Positions 14,060-21,261 of a DNA stretch of 26,923 bases are shown one piece after another; positions within the stretch are counted from its first letter, which is position 1, and every line of letters begins with the position of its first letter. The DNA is from LBZV01 sp000993855 (lineage in GTDB: Bacteria; Patescibacteriota; Microgenomatia; Curtissbacterales; GWA2-41-24): the NCBI GenBank assembly GCA_964492425.1, contig CAZBKB010000013.1:1-26923 (forward strand), read 5' to 3'. Under the pieces are notes generated by a model. The model saw only the letters and a list, made by a program, of their open reading frames with translations, did no database searches and was not told where the DNA came from. The position numbers and the translations under genes are program-made.

Positions 14060-15411
14060 GAAAAACCCTTAATTCTTTTCAGTAAATACTCTCTCTCGTT
14101 TTTTGCGTTATCATCTACTACTTCTTCAAACAATGTATTTAAAATATTACCAACTTTTGGGCCGGGTTTAATTCCCAAAATCCTCATTACATCCCGCCCG
14201 TTAGCTTTTAAATCTTTTACTCCAAAAGGCTTTTTTAAAACTTCTTTTATTCGCCTGCGAAACAGTTTAAGCCGCCAGCTTTCAGGCTCCTCCAACCCGC
14301 CTCCAAGTCTATCGCCTATTCTTAAATCCATCATGTCCTCAACATTTTCAACTCCAACATTATTAAGAAATCGCCTTATAGCTTTATCTGTTTGGTGCTC
14401 GCCAACACTAAACTGGTGCCAGCGGACAAGCTTAAATACCTTATCCCGATCATCGCGCGTAATATGAAATCTTGCACAAATCTCCTTGGCGAGTTTGGCA
14501 CCAATCACTTCGTGATTATAAAATGTCCGGATGCCTTCATTGGTCACATGAGCAACTCTTGCTTTGCCAATGTCATGAAGAAGTGTCGCAAAACGGACAA
14601 TAGTTTTCGTGCTGGGGCAATGTTTCATACTCATAACACAATGGGTCCCAACATCATAAATATGATGACGCTTAGGGCTCTTTTGTTCAACTATAAAATT
14701 TTTATCAAGTTCAGGTAAAATTAACTTTAATATCGCAAGTTCATGTGCAAGTATAATCCCGCGATCTCCATTCTCACTATCAATAATTTTAAAAATCTCA
14801 TCCCTGATTCTTTCGCCGGAAATTTTTAGAAGTAGTTGAACGTTATCCCTAATCGCTTTTCTAGTTTTTTCCTCAATTTCAAAGCTTAAAACAGTGGCAA
14901 AACGTACAGCTCTTAGCATTCTTAATGCATCCTCACGAAATCTTTCATCAGCATCTCCAACAGCCCTGATTTTTTTATTACCTAAATCGGAAACCCCGCC
15001 AAACAGATCAACAGGTTTATCTTCAAGTTTCCCATTTTTGAACCTTAGAGCCATTGCATTAATCGTGAAATCCCTTCTTTTTAAGTCTTCTTCCAGCGAC
15101 TTTCCCCAAATAACTTTATCCGGATGTCGGCTATCGCTGTAATTTTTTTCTGTTCTGTAAGTTGTAATTTCTATAACATGCGGATGCTCAGTTTCTTCAA
15201 TTTCAACTGGTATTCCAACAGTCCCGAATTTATTATTGTAAAAAGCGTTTGGAAATATTTTTAATATTTCTTTAGGCCTTGCACTTGTTGTTAGATCCCA
15301 ATCACGAACATCTTGCCCTGCAATAATATCCCGAACAGCCCCTCCTACCACTGCAACTTCAAACCCCAATTTTGCAAGCTTTTTGAGAATCACTAAAATT
15401 TCATCTTTCAT
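14056..15411 (-). CDS. cca: CCA-adding-type tRNA nucleotidyltransferase with HD domain
   Basis: This 451-residue enzyme belongs to class II nucleotidyltransferases, which add or repair the CCA end of tRNA. The active-site head has VVGGAVRDIIAG (21-32) and DWDL with the paired Asp (37, 39), followed by EEDLKRRDFTINAMA (107-121), DLFGG, and EDALRMLRAVRFA with neck helices. A C-terminal HD phosphohydrolase-type domain shows RFATLLHDIGK (273-283). This head-plus-HD order is common for CCA-adding enzymes; a poly(A) polymerase or an A-only enzyme cannot be excluded by sequence alone. TATATT ends eight bases before the ATG, so the transcript may be leaderless. It diverges from recJ. Confidence 0.88.
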   Translation of the reverse strand: MKDEILVILKKLAKLGFEVAVVGGAVRDIIAGQDVRDWDLTTSARPKEILKIFPNAFYNNKFGTVGIPVEIEETEHPHVIEITTYRTEKNYSDSRHPDKVIWGKSLEEDLKRRDFTINAMALRFKNGKLEDKPVDLFGGVSDLGNKKIRAVGDADERFREDALRMLRAVRFATVLSFEIEEKTRKAIRDNVQLLLKISGERIRDEIFKIIDSENGDRGIILAHELAILKLILPELDKNFIVEQKSPKRHHIYDVGTHCVMSMKHCPSTKTIVRFATLLHDIGKARVAHVTNEGIRTFYNHEVIGAKLAKEICARFHITRDDRDKVFKLVRWHQFSVGEHQTDKAIRRFLNNVGVENVEDMMDLRIGDRLGGGLEEPESWRLKLFRRRIKEVLKKPFGVKDLKANGRDVMRILGIKPGPKVGNILNTLFEEVVDDNAKNEREYLLKRIKGFS

Positions 15412-15490
15412 ACGATCAAATATATCACAACAAACAATTTAAATACTGATAGAATATAGAAGAAAGATATGTTTTCATTGAACCCATGAA

Positions 15491-17122
15491 ATGAGCGGCG
15501 AGAAAATTTGGAAAGTAAACGTCAAAGACCCTAAAAAAACATCTGGCAACTGGCTTGAAAAGGTGTTGGCAACCAATAGAGGACTAACTAACTCTAAAAA
15601 ATTAGCAGATTTTTTAAATCCTTCAATCAATCAAATAATCAATATAAAATTGTCTGATCTTACAAAAGGAGTATCGCGGGTAGAAAGAGCAATAAAAAAC
15701 AGGGAGAAGATTATTGTCTATTCGGACTATGATGCCGATGGAATTTGTGCAACCGCGATAATGTGGGAGACATTAAATGATCTGGGTGCGAACGTTATGC
15801 CATATGTTCCCCATAGAATAAAGGAAGGTTATGGACTTTTTATTCCTGCCATAGAACAACTGGCAAAAGAAGGTGTGTCTTTAATAATCACTGTGGATCA
15901 TGGAGTGACAGCAATAAAACAAACAGAAGCTGCTAATAAACTTGGTATAGATGTCATAGTGACAGATCATCACGTCCTTCCTAACAATTTACCCAAATCA
16001 CATGCACTCGTTCACACGACAGAACTTTGCGGAGCTGGAGTTTCTTGGCTTTTCTCTTATCACTTAATTTCTAAAATAAAACCATCTTACAAAAATCAAA
16101 TTCTAGAAAAATTGGAGCTAGCCGCTATTGCCACAATAGCAGACCTTGTTCCGCTAAATCCGGCATCACGATCCATCGTGAAGTATGGTCTCAAACAGCT
16201 TAAAAACACCAAACGCCCTGGAATGATAAGCCTGATTAAACAATCGGGGATTTCCTCTGACATTGGCACATACGAAATTGGTCACATAATTGCACCCCGT
16301 ATCAATGCCATGGGCAGGATAGAACATGGACTCGACTCACTTCGTTTAATCTGCGCCAAAAACAAAAGACAGGCGGATCGCCTTGCATCACTCCTTGCAC
16401 AGACCAACACAAAAAGACAAGACTTAACAACAGGCGCCATAGAAAGCGCTCTATTACTTGTAAAAGAATATCATCTCATTGGTGTTGTCTCACACGAATC
16501 CTGGCACGAAGGGGTAATAGGATTAGTCGCATCAAGATTAGTCGAAAAACACAATAAGCCCATGATTGTAATTTCCCGAGGAGAAACCTATTCAAAAGGT
16601 TCTGCCCGCTCGATTCCCGGGTTTAACATCATAAATGCAATCCGCTCTTCTAGTGAATTGTTACTCGATGCAGGTGGCCATCCTATGGCAGCAGGTTTTA
16701 CAATCGAAACACGTCATATCGAAAGCTTCACCAAAAAAATTAACGTTTACGCCCAAACAAATTTAAACCCAGATCTGTTAAATCCGGTGATAAAAATTGA
16801 TTGTACACTCGAGCCGCAGGAAATAAATTTCGAAACGCTCAAAATAATAAAAAAATTTGAACCATATGGAGTTAGCAATCCCGAGCCTACATTTACAACC
16901 AAAAATACTACTGTAGAAGACATCCAAACAGTTGGAGGAGTAGGTCAGCACCTTAAATTATTAATAACTGGCAAAGTCGCACTATGGTTTAACCATGGTG
17001 TGGAATCAAAAGAGCTCAGACCTGGCTACAAGATAGACCTTGCTTTTACAATCAACGAAAATCATTATAACGGAAACACATCTATCCAGTTAAAAATAAT
17101 AGACCTTAAGATTAACAATTAG
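15491..17122 (+). CDS. recJ: Single-strand-specific 5'-3' exonuclease RecJ
   Basis: RecJ degrades single-stranded DNA from the 5' end in recombination and mismatch repair. The 543-residue protein has the DHH-family metal-binding motifs VYSDYDADGICATA (76-89), VDHG (135-138) and VTDHH (157-161), then the DHHA1 part with SHESWHEGVIGLVASRL (about 334-350), KGSARSIPGFNI (369-380) and AGGHPMAAG (394-402), and an OB-like C-terminal domain. The length is near the usual 550-570. Start 15491 fits the family; TAGAAT at 15450-15455 is a possible -10 box. Its end overlaps the converging small gene by four bases. Confidence 0.95.
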   Translation: MSGEKIWKVNVKDPKKTSGNWLEKVLATNRGLTNSKKLADFLNPSINQIINIKLSDLTKGVSRVERAIKNREKIIVYSDYDADGICATAIMWETLNDLGANVMPYVPHRIKEGYGLFIPAIEQLAKEGVSLIITVDHGVTAIKQTEAANKLGIDVIVTDHHVLPNNLPKSHALVHTTELCGAGVSWLFSYHLISKIKPSYKNQILEKLELAAIATIADLVPLNPASRSIVKYGLKQLKNTKRPGMISLIKQSGISSDIGTYEIGHIIAPRINAMGRIEHGLDSLRLICAKNKRQADRLASLLAQTNTKRQDLTTGAIESALLLVKEYHLIGVVSHESWHEGVIGLVASRLVEKHNKPMIVISRGETYSKGSARSIPGFNIINAIRSSSELLLDAGGHPMAAGFTIETRHIESFTKKINVYAQTNLNPDLLNPVIKIDCTLEPQEINFETLKIIKKFEPYGVSNPEPTFTTKNTTVEDIQTVGGVGQHLKLLITGKVALWFNHGVESKELRPGYKIDLAFTINENHYNGNTSIQLKIIDLKINN

Positions 17123-17319
17123 TTTCTACTTTCCTTATCTTTATATTCAACACTTAAAATATCTCCATAAACCTTTGCAATAACTCTGTCTATATGCTCA
17201 CTCTTTATTGGACCATCTATTGCCCAAACTGCTATTTTCTTATCGATAATCCTCGGGTTTGGTTCAACAAGCATGGTGACATTCCTATCCATTTCAATAT
17301 TTCTTTCCTTATTACTCAT
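17119..17319 (-). CDS. Unknown 66-residue protein, second gene of the attenuated operon
   Basis: The protein shows the segments RNVTMLVEPNPRIIDKKIAV, IDGPIKSEHIDRVIAKVYGD and ILSVEYKDKES: beta-strand-like then helical, no cysteine, no membrane helix. I do not recognise a family. Its start overlaps the stop of the upstream 78-residue gene (TAATG), so the two are coupled. It may be a small binding protein; nothing more can be said. Confidence 0.55.
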   Translation of the reverse strand: MSNKERNIEMDRNVTMLVEPNPRIIDKKIAVWAIDGPIKSEHIDRVIAKVYGDILSVEYKDKESRN

Positions 17320-17555
17320 TACGCATTACCAACATCCCGCACCATTTGCTGGTAAGCAGTGATAGGTGGTTCATCCTTGCTACTTTGACTCATTGGCCTA
17401 AAAATATAACCAACCTCTTTTCTTGTTACATTTTGCTCTGGATCGTCAGTTTTCTCTGCGATATCCCTTTCTGAAACATTAACAGCCGTAGAACCTACTA
17501 AGCCTCTGACTAAATTAGCATCCGTTTTAAATCCATTACCGTTTTCTTTTGCCAT
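17319..17555 (-). CDS. Unknown 78-residue protein, first gene of the attenuated operon
   Basis: The protein is hydrophilic, with segments MAKENGNGFKTDANLVRGLV, STAVNVSERDIAEKTDDPEQ and VTRKEVGYIFRPMSQSSKDE, and no cysteine or membrane helix. No family is recognised. AAGGGGGTG ends six bases before the ATG at 17555, an excellent ribosome binding site that rules out the earlier in-frame TTG at 17576, which lies upstream of it. There is no obvious promoter directly in front, so expression most likely depends on read-through of the terminator at 17676-17698 from the promoter at 17812-17840. Confidence 0.65.
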   Translation of the reverse strand: MAKENGNGFKTDANLVRGLVGSTAVNVSERDIAEKTDDPEQNVTRKEVGYIFRPMSQSSKDEPPITAYQQMVRDVGNA

Positions 17556-17576
17556 ATTTTCACCCCCTTTTGTCAA

Positions 17577-17673
17577 TCTAAATATCAGCAGGTCACTCCC
17601 GTGATGCGGGATGGCGCTTATCTGATATTAGTCACTTCAATTTCTTTAGCCTGAGAAACAACGTTTCGAAGGC
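17577..17673 (-). promoter_or_regulatory. Structured 5' untranslated region with two hairpins
   Basis: Between the terminator and the ribosome binding site are two foldable elements. One (17649-17673) has symmetric stems GCCT/AGGC and GAAAC/GTTTC around a three-base loop with a two-by-two internal loop. The other has an outer stem of about ten pairs with one bulge (CTAAATATCAG 17578-17588 with CTGATATTAG 17622-17631) enclosing a CCCG/CGGG hairpin (17598-17610). It is not a riboswitch class I recognise. Confidence 0.45.
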
Positions 17674-17675
17674 AT

Positions 17676-17698
17676 AAAAAAACCTCCCGTTTGGGAGG
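17676..17698 (-). terminator. Intrinsic terminator or attenuator in the leader
   Basis: On the minus strand, CCTCCC-AAAC-GGGAGG is followed by seven T residues: six G/C-rich pairs and a tetraloop. No minus-strand gene other than the leader ORF lies upstream, so it either ends a short RNA or attenuates the downstream pair of genes. Its 5' arm can also pair with an earlier GGGAGG (complement of 17737-17742). Confidence 0.8.
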
Positions 17699-17725
17699 CA
17701 TCCTTTTTTGGATTGGCTTATATCT

Positions 17726-17803
17726 TTAAGCCATAACCTCCCACTCTCTCTCCAAAAGGAGAGTAACACGTAGGAGATCAAGACTAATATAATTTCCAAC
17801 CAT
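17726..17803 (-). CDS. 25-codon leader peptide, leucine-rich
   Basis: The ATG at 17803 lies about two bases after the transcription start predicted from the minus-strand promoter, so translation would be leaderless. The peptide begins MVGNYISLD, continues LLRVTLLL over codons 10-17 (five Leu, one Arg), and ends EREWEVMA. The ORF covers both arms of a strong hairpin (outer arms 17770-17776 and 17738-17744, inner CTCTCC/GGAGAG with AAAA loop on the + strand), and its stop codon falls in the next hairpin (GGCTTA 17715-17720 with TAAGCC 17727-17732). The position, size and Leu run fit an attenuation leader peptide. It could instead be a chance reading of a structured RNA. Confidence 0.45.
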   Translation of the reverse strand: MVGNYISLDLLRVTLLLEREWEVMA

Positions 17804-17811
17804 TGTGAAAA

Positions 17812-17840
17812 ATTTTACTTACCCCAAGATCAATTGTCAA
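17812..17840 (-). promoter_or_regulatory. Strong promoter of the leader and small-gene operon
   Basis: Reading leftward, TTGACA (17840-17835) and TAAAAT (17817-17812) are separated by exactly 17 bases. Predicted start near 17805, at the leader ORF start codon. The -35 box overlaps the aspS -35 box by five bases on the opposite strand. Confidence 0.7.
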
Positions 17841-17863
17841 GCAAACACAATATAAGTTAGAAT
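17834..17863 (+). promoter_or_regulatory. Promoter of aspS
   Basis: TTGTCA (17834-17839) and TAGAAT (17858-17863) are 18 bases apart. The start would be near 17870, giving a leaderless or nearly leaderless aspS transcript. The -35 box is shared with the divergent promoter. Confidence 0.6.
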
Positions 17864-17871
17864 TCATCTTA

Positions 17872-19203
17872 ATGGATAGAACTCTTGCAAGAGAAGCAGC
17901 AAAACTAGCAGGAAAAAAAATACTTCTGCAAGGTTGGGTTAACACAAAACGTGATCATGGAAAAATAACATTCTTGGACCTTTATGACAGGACAGGCATA
18001 ATCCAGGTTGTCGGGGCAGGGGAAGAAATAAGAGCGCTTCATCCGCAAGATGTGGTTGAAATCGAAGGCATTGTCCAGCCGAGGCCTGCATCAACAATCA
18101 ACGAGAAGCTCCAAACTGGCAAAATAGAAGTCAAAGCAGAAAAGATCGAAGTACTTTCAAAAGCCGAAGAGTTGCCTTTTGACTTAGGTATGCAAACATT
18201 AGATCTTGAATTGCCGACGCTTCTTGATTATAGGTCGCTCACACTGCGTCATCCTAAAGTACGCGCGATATTTAATGTACAGGAAGCAATTATCGATGAG
18301 TTTAGAGAAAGCCTGAAAAGAAAAGAATTTACCGAATTTCAATCACCGGTGATAATTCCACAAGGAGCAGAAGGTGGAGCAGAAATGTTCGAAGTCAATT
18401 ATTTTAACCATAAAGCCTTTTTGGCCCAAAGCCCTCAATTTTACAAACAAATTTTGGTTGGCGTTTTCGAGCGCGTTTTTGCAGTTAATAAGACACTGAG
18501 AGCAGAACCGAGTGTCACTACACGCCATTTAACCGAGGTTACGACCTTGGATGCAGAATTAGGTTTTATCGAAGACTGGGAGGAATTGATGGATGTTGCA
18601 GAGGATGTGATTCGCGATATCTTCATAAGAGTTGAAAAAGACTGCAACGTCGAACTACAGCTCCTTGATGCATCAATCCCAAAGTTGAGCGAAAAAATTC
18701 CCAGGATAAAACTCCGCGAAGCACAGGGAATAATTTTCAAAAGGACAAAAAGAGAAAACTGCAACGAACCTGATTTAGCGCCAGAAGATGAGCGAGAAAT
18801 TTGCAAATGGTCATTTGAAGAAAAAGGGTCGGACCTTGTTTTCGTAACGCATTACCCAACAAGTAAAAGGCCGTTTTATACCATGGCTGACCCGAAAGAT
18901 CCAGAGTATACATTAAGTTTCGATCTTTTAGGTAGAGGGGTAGAATGGCTGACTGGTAGCCAAAGGATTAACAACCTAAAAACCCTGACACAAAAGGCAA
19001 AGGAGAGGGGAGTTGATTTAGAAAAAAGCGAACTTTACCTGCAGGCATTTAAATACGGAATACCCCCAGAAGGTGGTTTCTCTTTCGGTTCCGAAAGAAT
19101 AACTATGCACATCTTAGGCTTAAAAAACGTGCGAGAAGCTTCTCTTTTTCCAAGAGATATGGAACGGGTAGACGTTAGGCTATCCACCCTGAAAAATAAA
19201 TAA
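17872..19203 (+). CDS. aspS: Aspartyl-tRNA synthetase, archaeal-type (probably non-discriminating)
   Basis: This class II synthetase charges tRNA with aspartate. The 443 residues have an N-terminal OB fold (ILLQGWVNTKRDHGKITFLD), then the catalytic domain with motif 2 around VFAVNKTLRAEPSVTTRHLTE (202-222) and motif 3 in GFSFGSERITMHILGLKNVR (402-421), ending EASLFPRDMERV. It lacks the roughly 140-residue GAD insertion of standard bacterial AspRS (about 590 residues), so it is the archaeal/eukaryal-type form often found in bacteria that make Asn-tRNA through the amidotransferase route. Whether it charges tRNA-Asn is not shown here. It starts from a divergent promoter and is followed after four bases by a cell-wall gene. 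Confidence 0.93.
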   Translation: MDRTLAREAAKLAGKKILLQGWVNTKRDHGKITFLDLYDRTGIIQVVGAGEEIRALHPQDVVEIEGIVQPRPASTINEKLQTGKIEVKAEKIEVLSKAEELPFDLGMQTLDLELPTLLDYRSLTLRHPKVRAIFNVQEAIIDEFRESLKRKEFTEFQSPVIIPQGAEGGAEMFEVNYFNHKAFLAQSPQFYKQILVGVFERVFAVNKTLRAEPSVTTRHLTEVTTLDAELGFIEDWEELMDVAEDVIRDIFIRVEKDCNVELQLLDASIPKLSEKIPRIKLREAQGIIFKRTKRENCNEPDLAPEDEREICKWSFEEKGSDLVFVTHYPTSKRPFYTMADPKDPEYTLSFDLLGRGVEWLTGSQRINNLKTLTQKAKERGVDLEKSELYLQAFKYGIPPEGGFSFGSERITMHILGLKNVREASLFPRDMERVDVRLSTLKNK

Positions 19204-19207
19204 AACA

Positions 19208-20119
19208 ATGGTTCTAAGAATAATTGTTGCATTCGCTGTCATCTGTCTTGCACTTGTAGCCTTTTTCCTGCCTAAATCCGGAATCACAACTACGGTAGGT
19301 AATACCACACCTCAAGAGCCCGCAAAAATTACAGCAACAATCAAGGATCAAAAATATCCAACACGGGCGAATAATTACACCGAACCGCTGCCCGTTACCG
19401 CCAGGTCTGTTGCGGTGATTGATGAAGCTACTGGAATGCCGCTATTTGAAAAAGACCCAAACCTAAAACATTTACCTGCTTCGACTACCAAACTCATGAC
19501 TGCACTTACCGCTTTAGAAACTTGCTCGCCAGATGAAGCGGTTACCATAAACAGGGTTGAAAAATCAGGGACGCAAATGGGTTTGGAAGTTGGAGACAGA
19601 GTGACAATAGAAAATCTCATTTACGGACTATTAATTGCATCTGGCAATGATGCCGCATATGCTCTTGCCGATAACTGTGCGGTTTCATTCAGCGATTTTA
19701 TAGAAAACATGAACAAAAAAGCCCAAGAATTGAATCTAGCAAACACCCATTTTAGAAACCCTGCTGGTTTCGACGATAACATGCAGTACTCAACAGCCAG
19801 GGATCTTGCAGAACTTGCCCGGGTAGCCACTGCAAACCCTCTCGTTGCCAAAACTGTAAAAACTAAGAGTACAGTGGTAACTGACGTAACCGGTCTACGT
19901 ACTTATTATTTGGAAAACGTCAATAAGCTCCTTGGAATAGTTGAAGGGGTTAATGGTGTCAAGACAGGCCAGACAGATGGAGCGCTTGAAATAGTTATCA
20001 CTACCACAATCAGGAACGGTCACGGTATAATAATTTCCGTTCTTGGATCAAAGGACAGATTCGGAGAATCCCAATCGCTAATTGAATGGGCGTACTCAAA
20101 CTATATCTGGCCGAAATAA
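19208..20119 (+). CDS. dacA: D-alanyl-D-alanine carboxypeptidase (peptidase S11)
   Basis: This penicillin-binding-type enzyme trims the terminal D-Ala from peptidoglycan peptides outside the membrane. The 303 residues contain an N-terminal membrane anchor or signal (residues 4-21), then the S11 triad: STTK with catalytic Ser92 (92-95), SGN (145-147) and KTG (252-254), in the right order. GFDDNMQYSTARDLAELARV is the usual S11 stretch between the last two. The C-terminal domain of full PBP5 proteins is absent, giving a compact form. It starts four bases after aspS and probably uses the same promoter. It converges with the next gene. Confidence 0.92.
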   Translation: MVLRIIVAFAVICLALVAFFLPKSGITTTVGNTTPQEPAKITATIKDQKYPTRANNYTEPLPVTARSVAVIDEATGMPLFEKDPNLKHLPASTTKLMTALTALETCSPDEAVTINRVEKSGTQMGLEVGDRVTIENLIYGLLIASGNDAAYALADNCAVSFSDFIENMNKKAQELNLANTHFRNPAGFDDNMQYSTARDLAELARVATANPLVAKTVKTKSTVVTDVTGLRTYYLENVNKLLGIVEGVNGVKTGQTDGALEIVITTTIRNGHGIIISVLGSKDRFGESQSLIEWAYSNYIWPK

Positions 20120-20128
20120 CTACTGAGC

Positions 20129-21160
20129 CTAATTTTTTATATACGAATCCGCAACGGCACTAACATAGGCAGCGAGATTATCATTGCTCTTAAAGACATA
20201 TACCGGTTGAAGGTATGGCTGATAACCAGCAGTGTCAAGGTAACCGAGTACAACCTCTCTTATATCAAAAACAGAACCATCAAATTCTTTGTTATAGCTT
20301 GCTCTTCCGGCTTTAAGTTCTTCAAAAGCTTTATTTATACCTAACAGTGGATACGTTGAAAATTTGTATGGTTGAATCATTGTGATATCGACATTTGCCG
20401 ACACTGCACTTTTATTGGATGTTAAAACCCAAACTTTGGACTTGCCCTCTTTTGGGTATACAATTGGTATCCTATCAATATCTCCTCTAAAATAATTAAC
20501 CTGTATCAGGTTAGCTGTAGAAAGTCCAGCTGTTTCAACAAGCTGCCCGTTGTCTATTTTATACATTACGTATGATATTTTGTTTTTTGGGTATTCAACG
20601 GTTTTAAGACCAAAAACTTTAACAACTTGATCAGCCAGTGTAATTGCTGCCTCTTCACCCCTGTGCTTTTCAGATATTAAAGTTAAGTTATTAAAATAAT
20701 CACTTTCGATGGTACCCTTTTTACTAGTTGTTCCAAGCTTCAAAGTTCTGCCGTCGTCCTTTCCCAAAAAAATTGCAATACCACCCACATTTGTAACTGC
20801 AGGCACCTGAAACCCCAATGTTTCTGCCCAAGAGTTCGTTCTGGCGGCATCACCAAATTTGGCTTCCGGCAACTCAATAGCAAACACTTTTAAGTCCAAT
20901 GCCAGCTCCTCTAGCTCTCCGGTGACTGTTTCTATCCTATATACAACACCCTCCGGGGGTTCAAAACCTTCGTTTAAAATAATAGGTGGTAACTTGCCAA
21001 AAGCGATAAAAGCAGAGGGAGGTTTTTCTGGAAAGAATGATTTATATACACCAACACCAATGTTATAGACAATCAAGAGCAATAGTGATGCTCCAACTAT
21101 TGCGCCTGCACCTATTATCAACTTTCGTGTGAAGGTAGCTGTAACGGTTAGGGAGGTCAT
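20129..21160 (-). CDS. Membrane-anchored extracytoplasmic protein of unknown function
   Basis: This 343-residue protein has an N-terminal cytoplasmic tail, a membrane helix (about 14-35) and a large outer domain that appears beta-rich with several aromatic clusters (KISYVMYKID, IVYPKEGKSKVWVLTSNKS, KFSTYPLLGINKAFEELKAG). There are no cysteines and no catalytic motif I recognise. I associate such proteins with CPR cell envelopes but can name no family. A perfect TATAAT with CTGACA 16 bases upstream directly abuts the ATG, so the true transcript start would fall just inside the called gene; no later start fits the membrane helix, so the promoter or the start remains uncertain. It diverges from gltX. 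Confidence 0.6.
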   Translation of the reverse strand: MTSLTVTATFTRKLIIGAGAIVGASLLLLIVYNIGVGVYKSFFPEKPPSAFIAFGKLPPIILNEGFEPPEGVVYRIETVTGELEELALDLKVFAIELPEAKFGDAARTNSWAETLGFQVPAVTNVGGIAIFLGKDDGRTLKLGTTSKKGTIESDYFNNLTLISEKHRGEEAAITLADQVVKVFGLKTVEYPKNKISYVMYKIDNGQLVETAGLSTANLIQVNYFRGDIDRIPIVYPKEGKSKVWVLTSNKSAVSANVDITMIQPYKFSTYPLLGINKAFEELKAGRASYNKEFDGSVFDIREVVLGYLDTAGYQPYLQPVYVFKSNDNLAAYVSAVADSYIKN

Positions 21161-21168
21161 ATTATAAA

Positions 21169-21197
21169 TTGAGTAAAATAAATGTCAGTGATACAAT
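21169..21197 (+). promoter_or_regulatory. Promoter of the gltX operon
   Basis: TTGAGT (21169-21174) and TACAAT (21192-21197) have a 17-base spacer. The start near 21204 leaves a leader of about 58 bases to the gltX ATG. The leader holds a weak GAGG/CCTC hairpin in front of the start and no close ribosome binding site. Confidence 0.6.
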
Positions 21198-21261
21198 TCT
21201 AACCTGACCCTTGCAAGTGGTCAACGATCCCAAAATTAGTCGAGGGGTCAATTTAACCTCA

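Noticed and set aside
17676..17803. A housekeeping RNA such as 6S, SRP or tmRNA
   Set aside because: The roughly 130-base transcript lacks the SRP tetraloop motif, the 6S bubble and a tmRNA tag or acceptor end; the attenuator reading fits better.
18441..18806. 121-codon open frame on the minus strand
   Set aside because: It is a shadow of aspS between motifs 2 and 3.
21211..21261. N-terminal extension of GltX from TTG 21211
   Set aside because: The extra 17 residues do not fit the family; the ATG at 21262 puts the HIGH-type motif at the normal distance.
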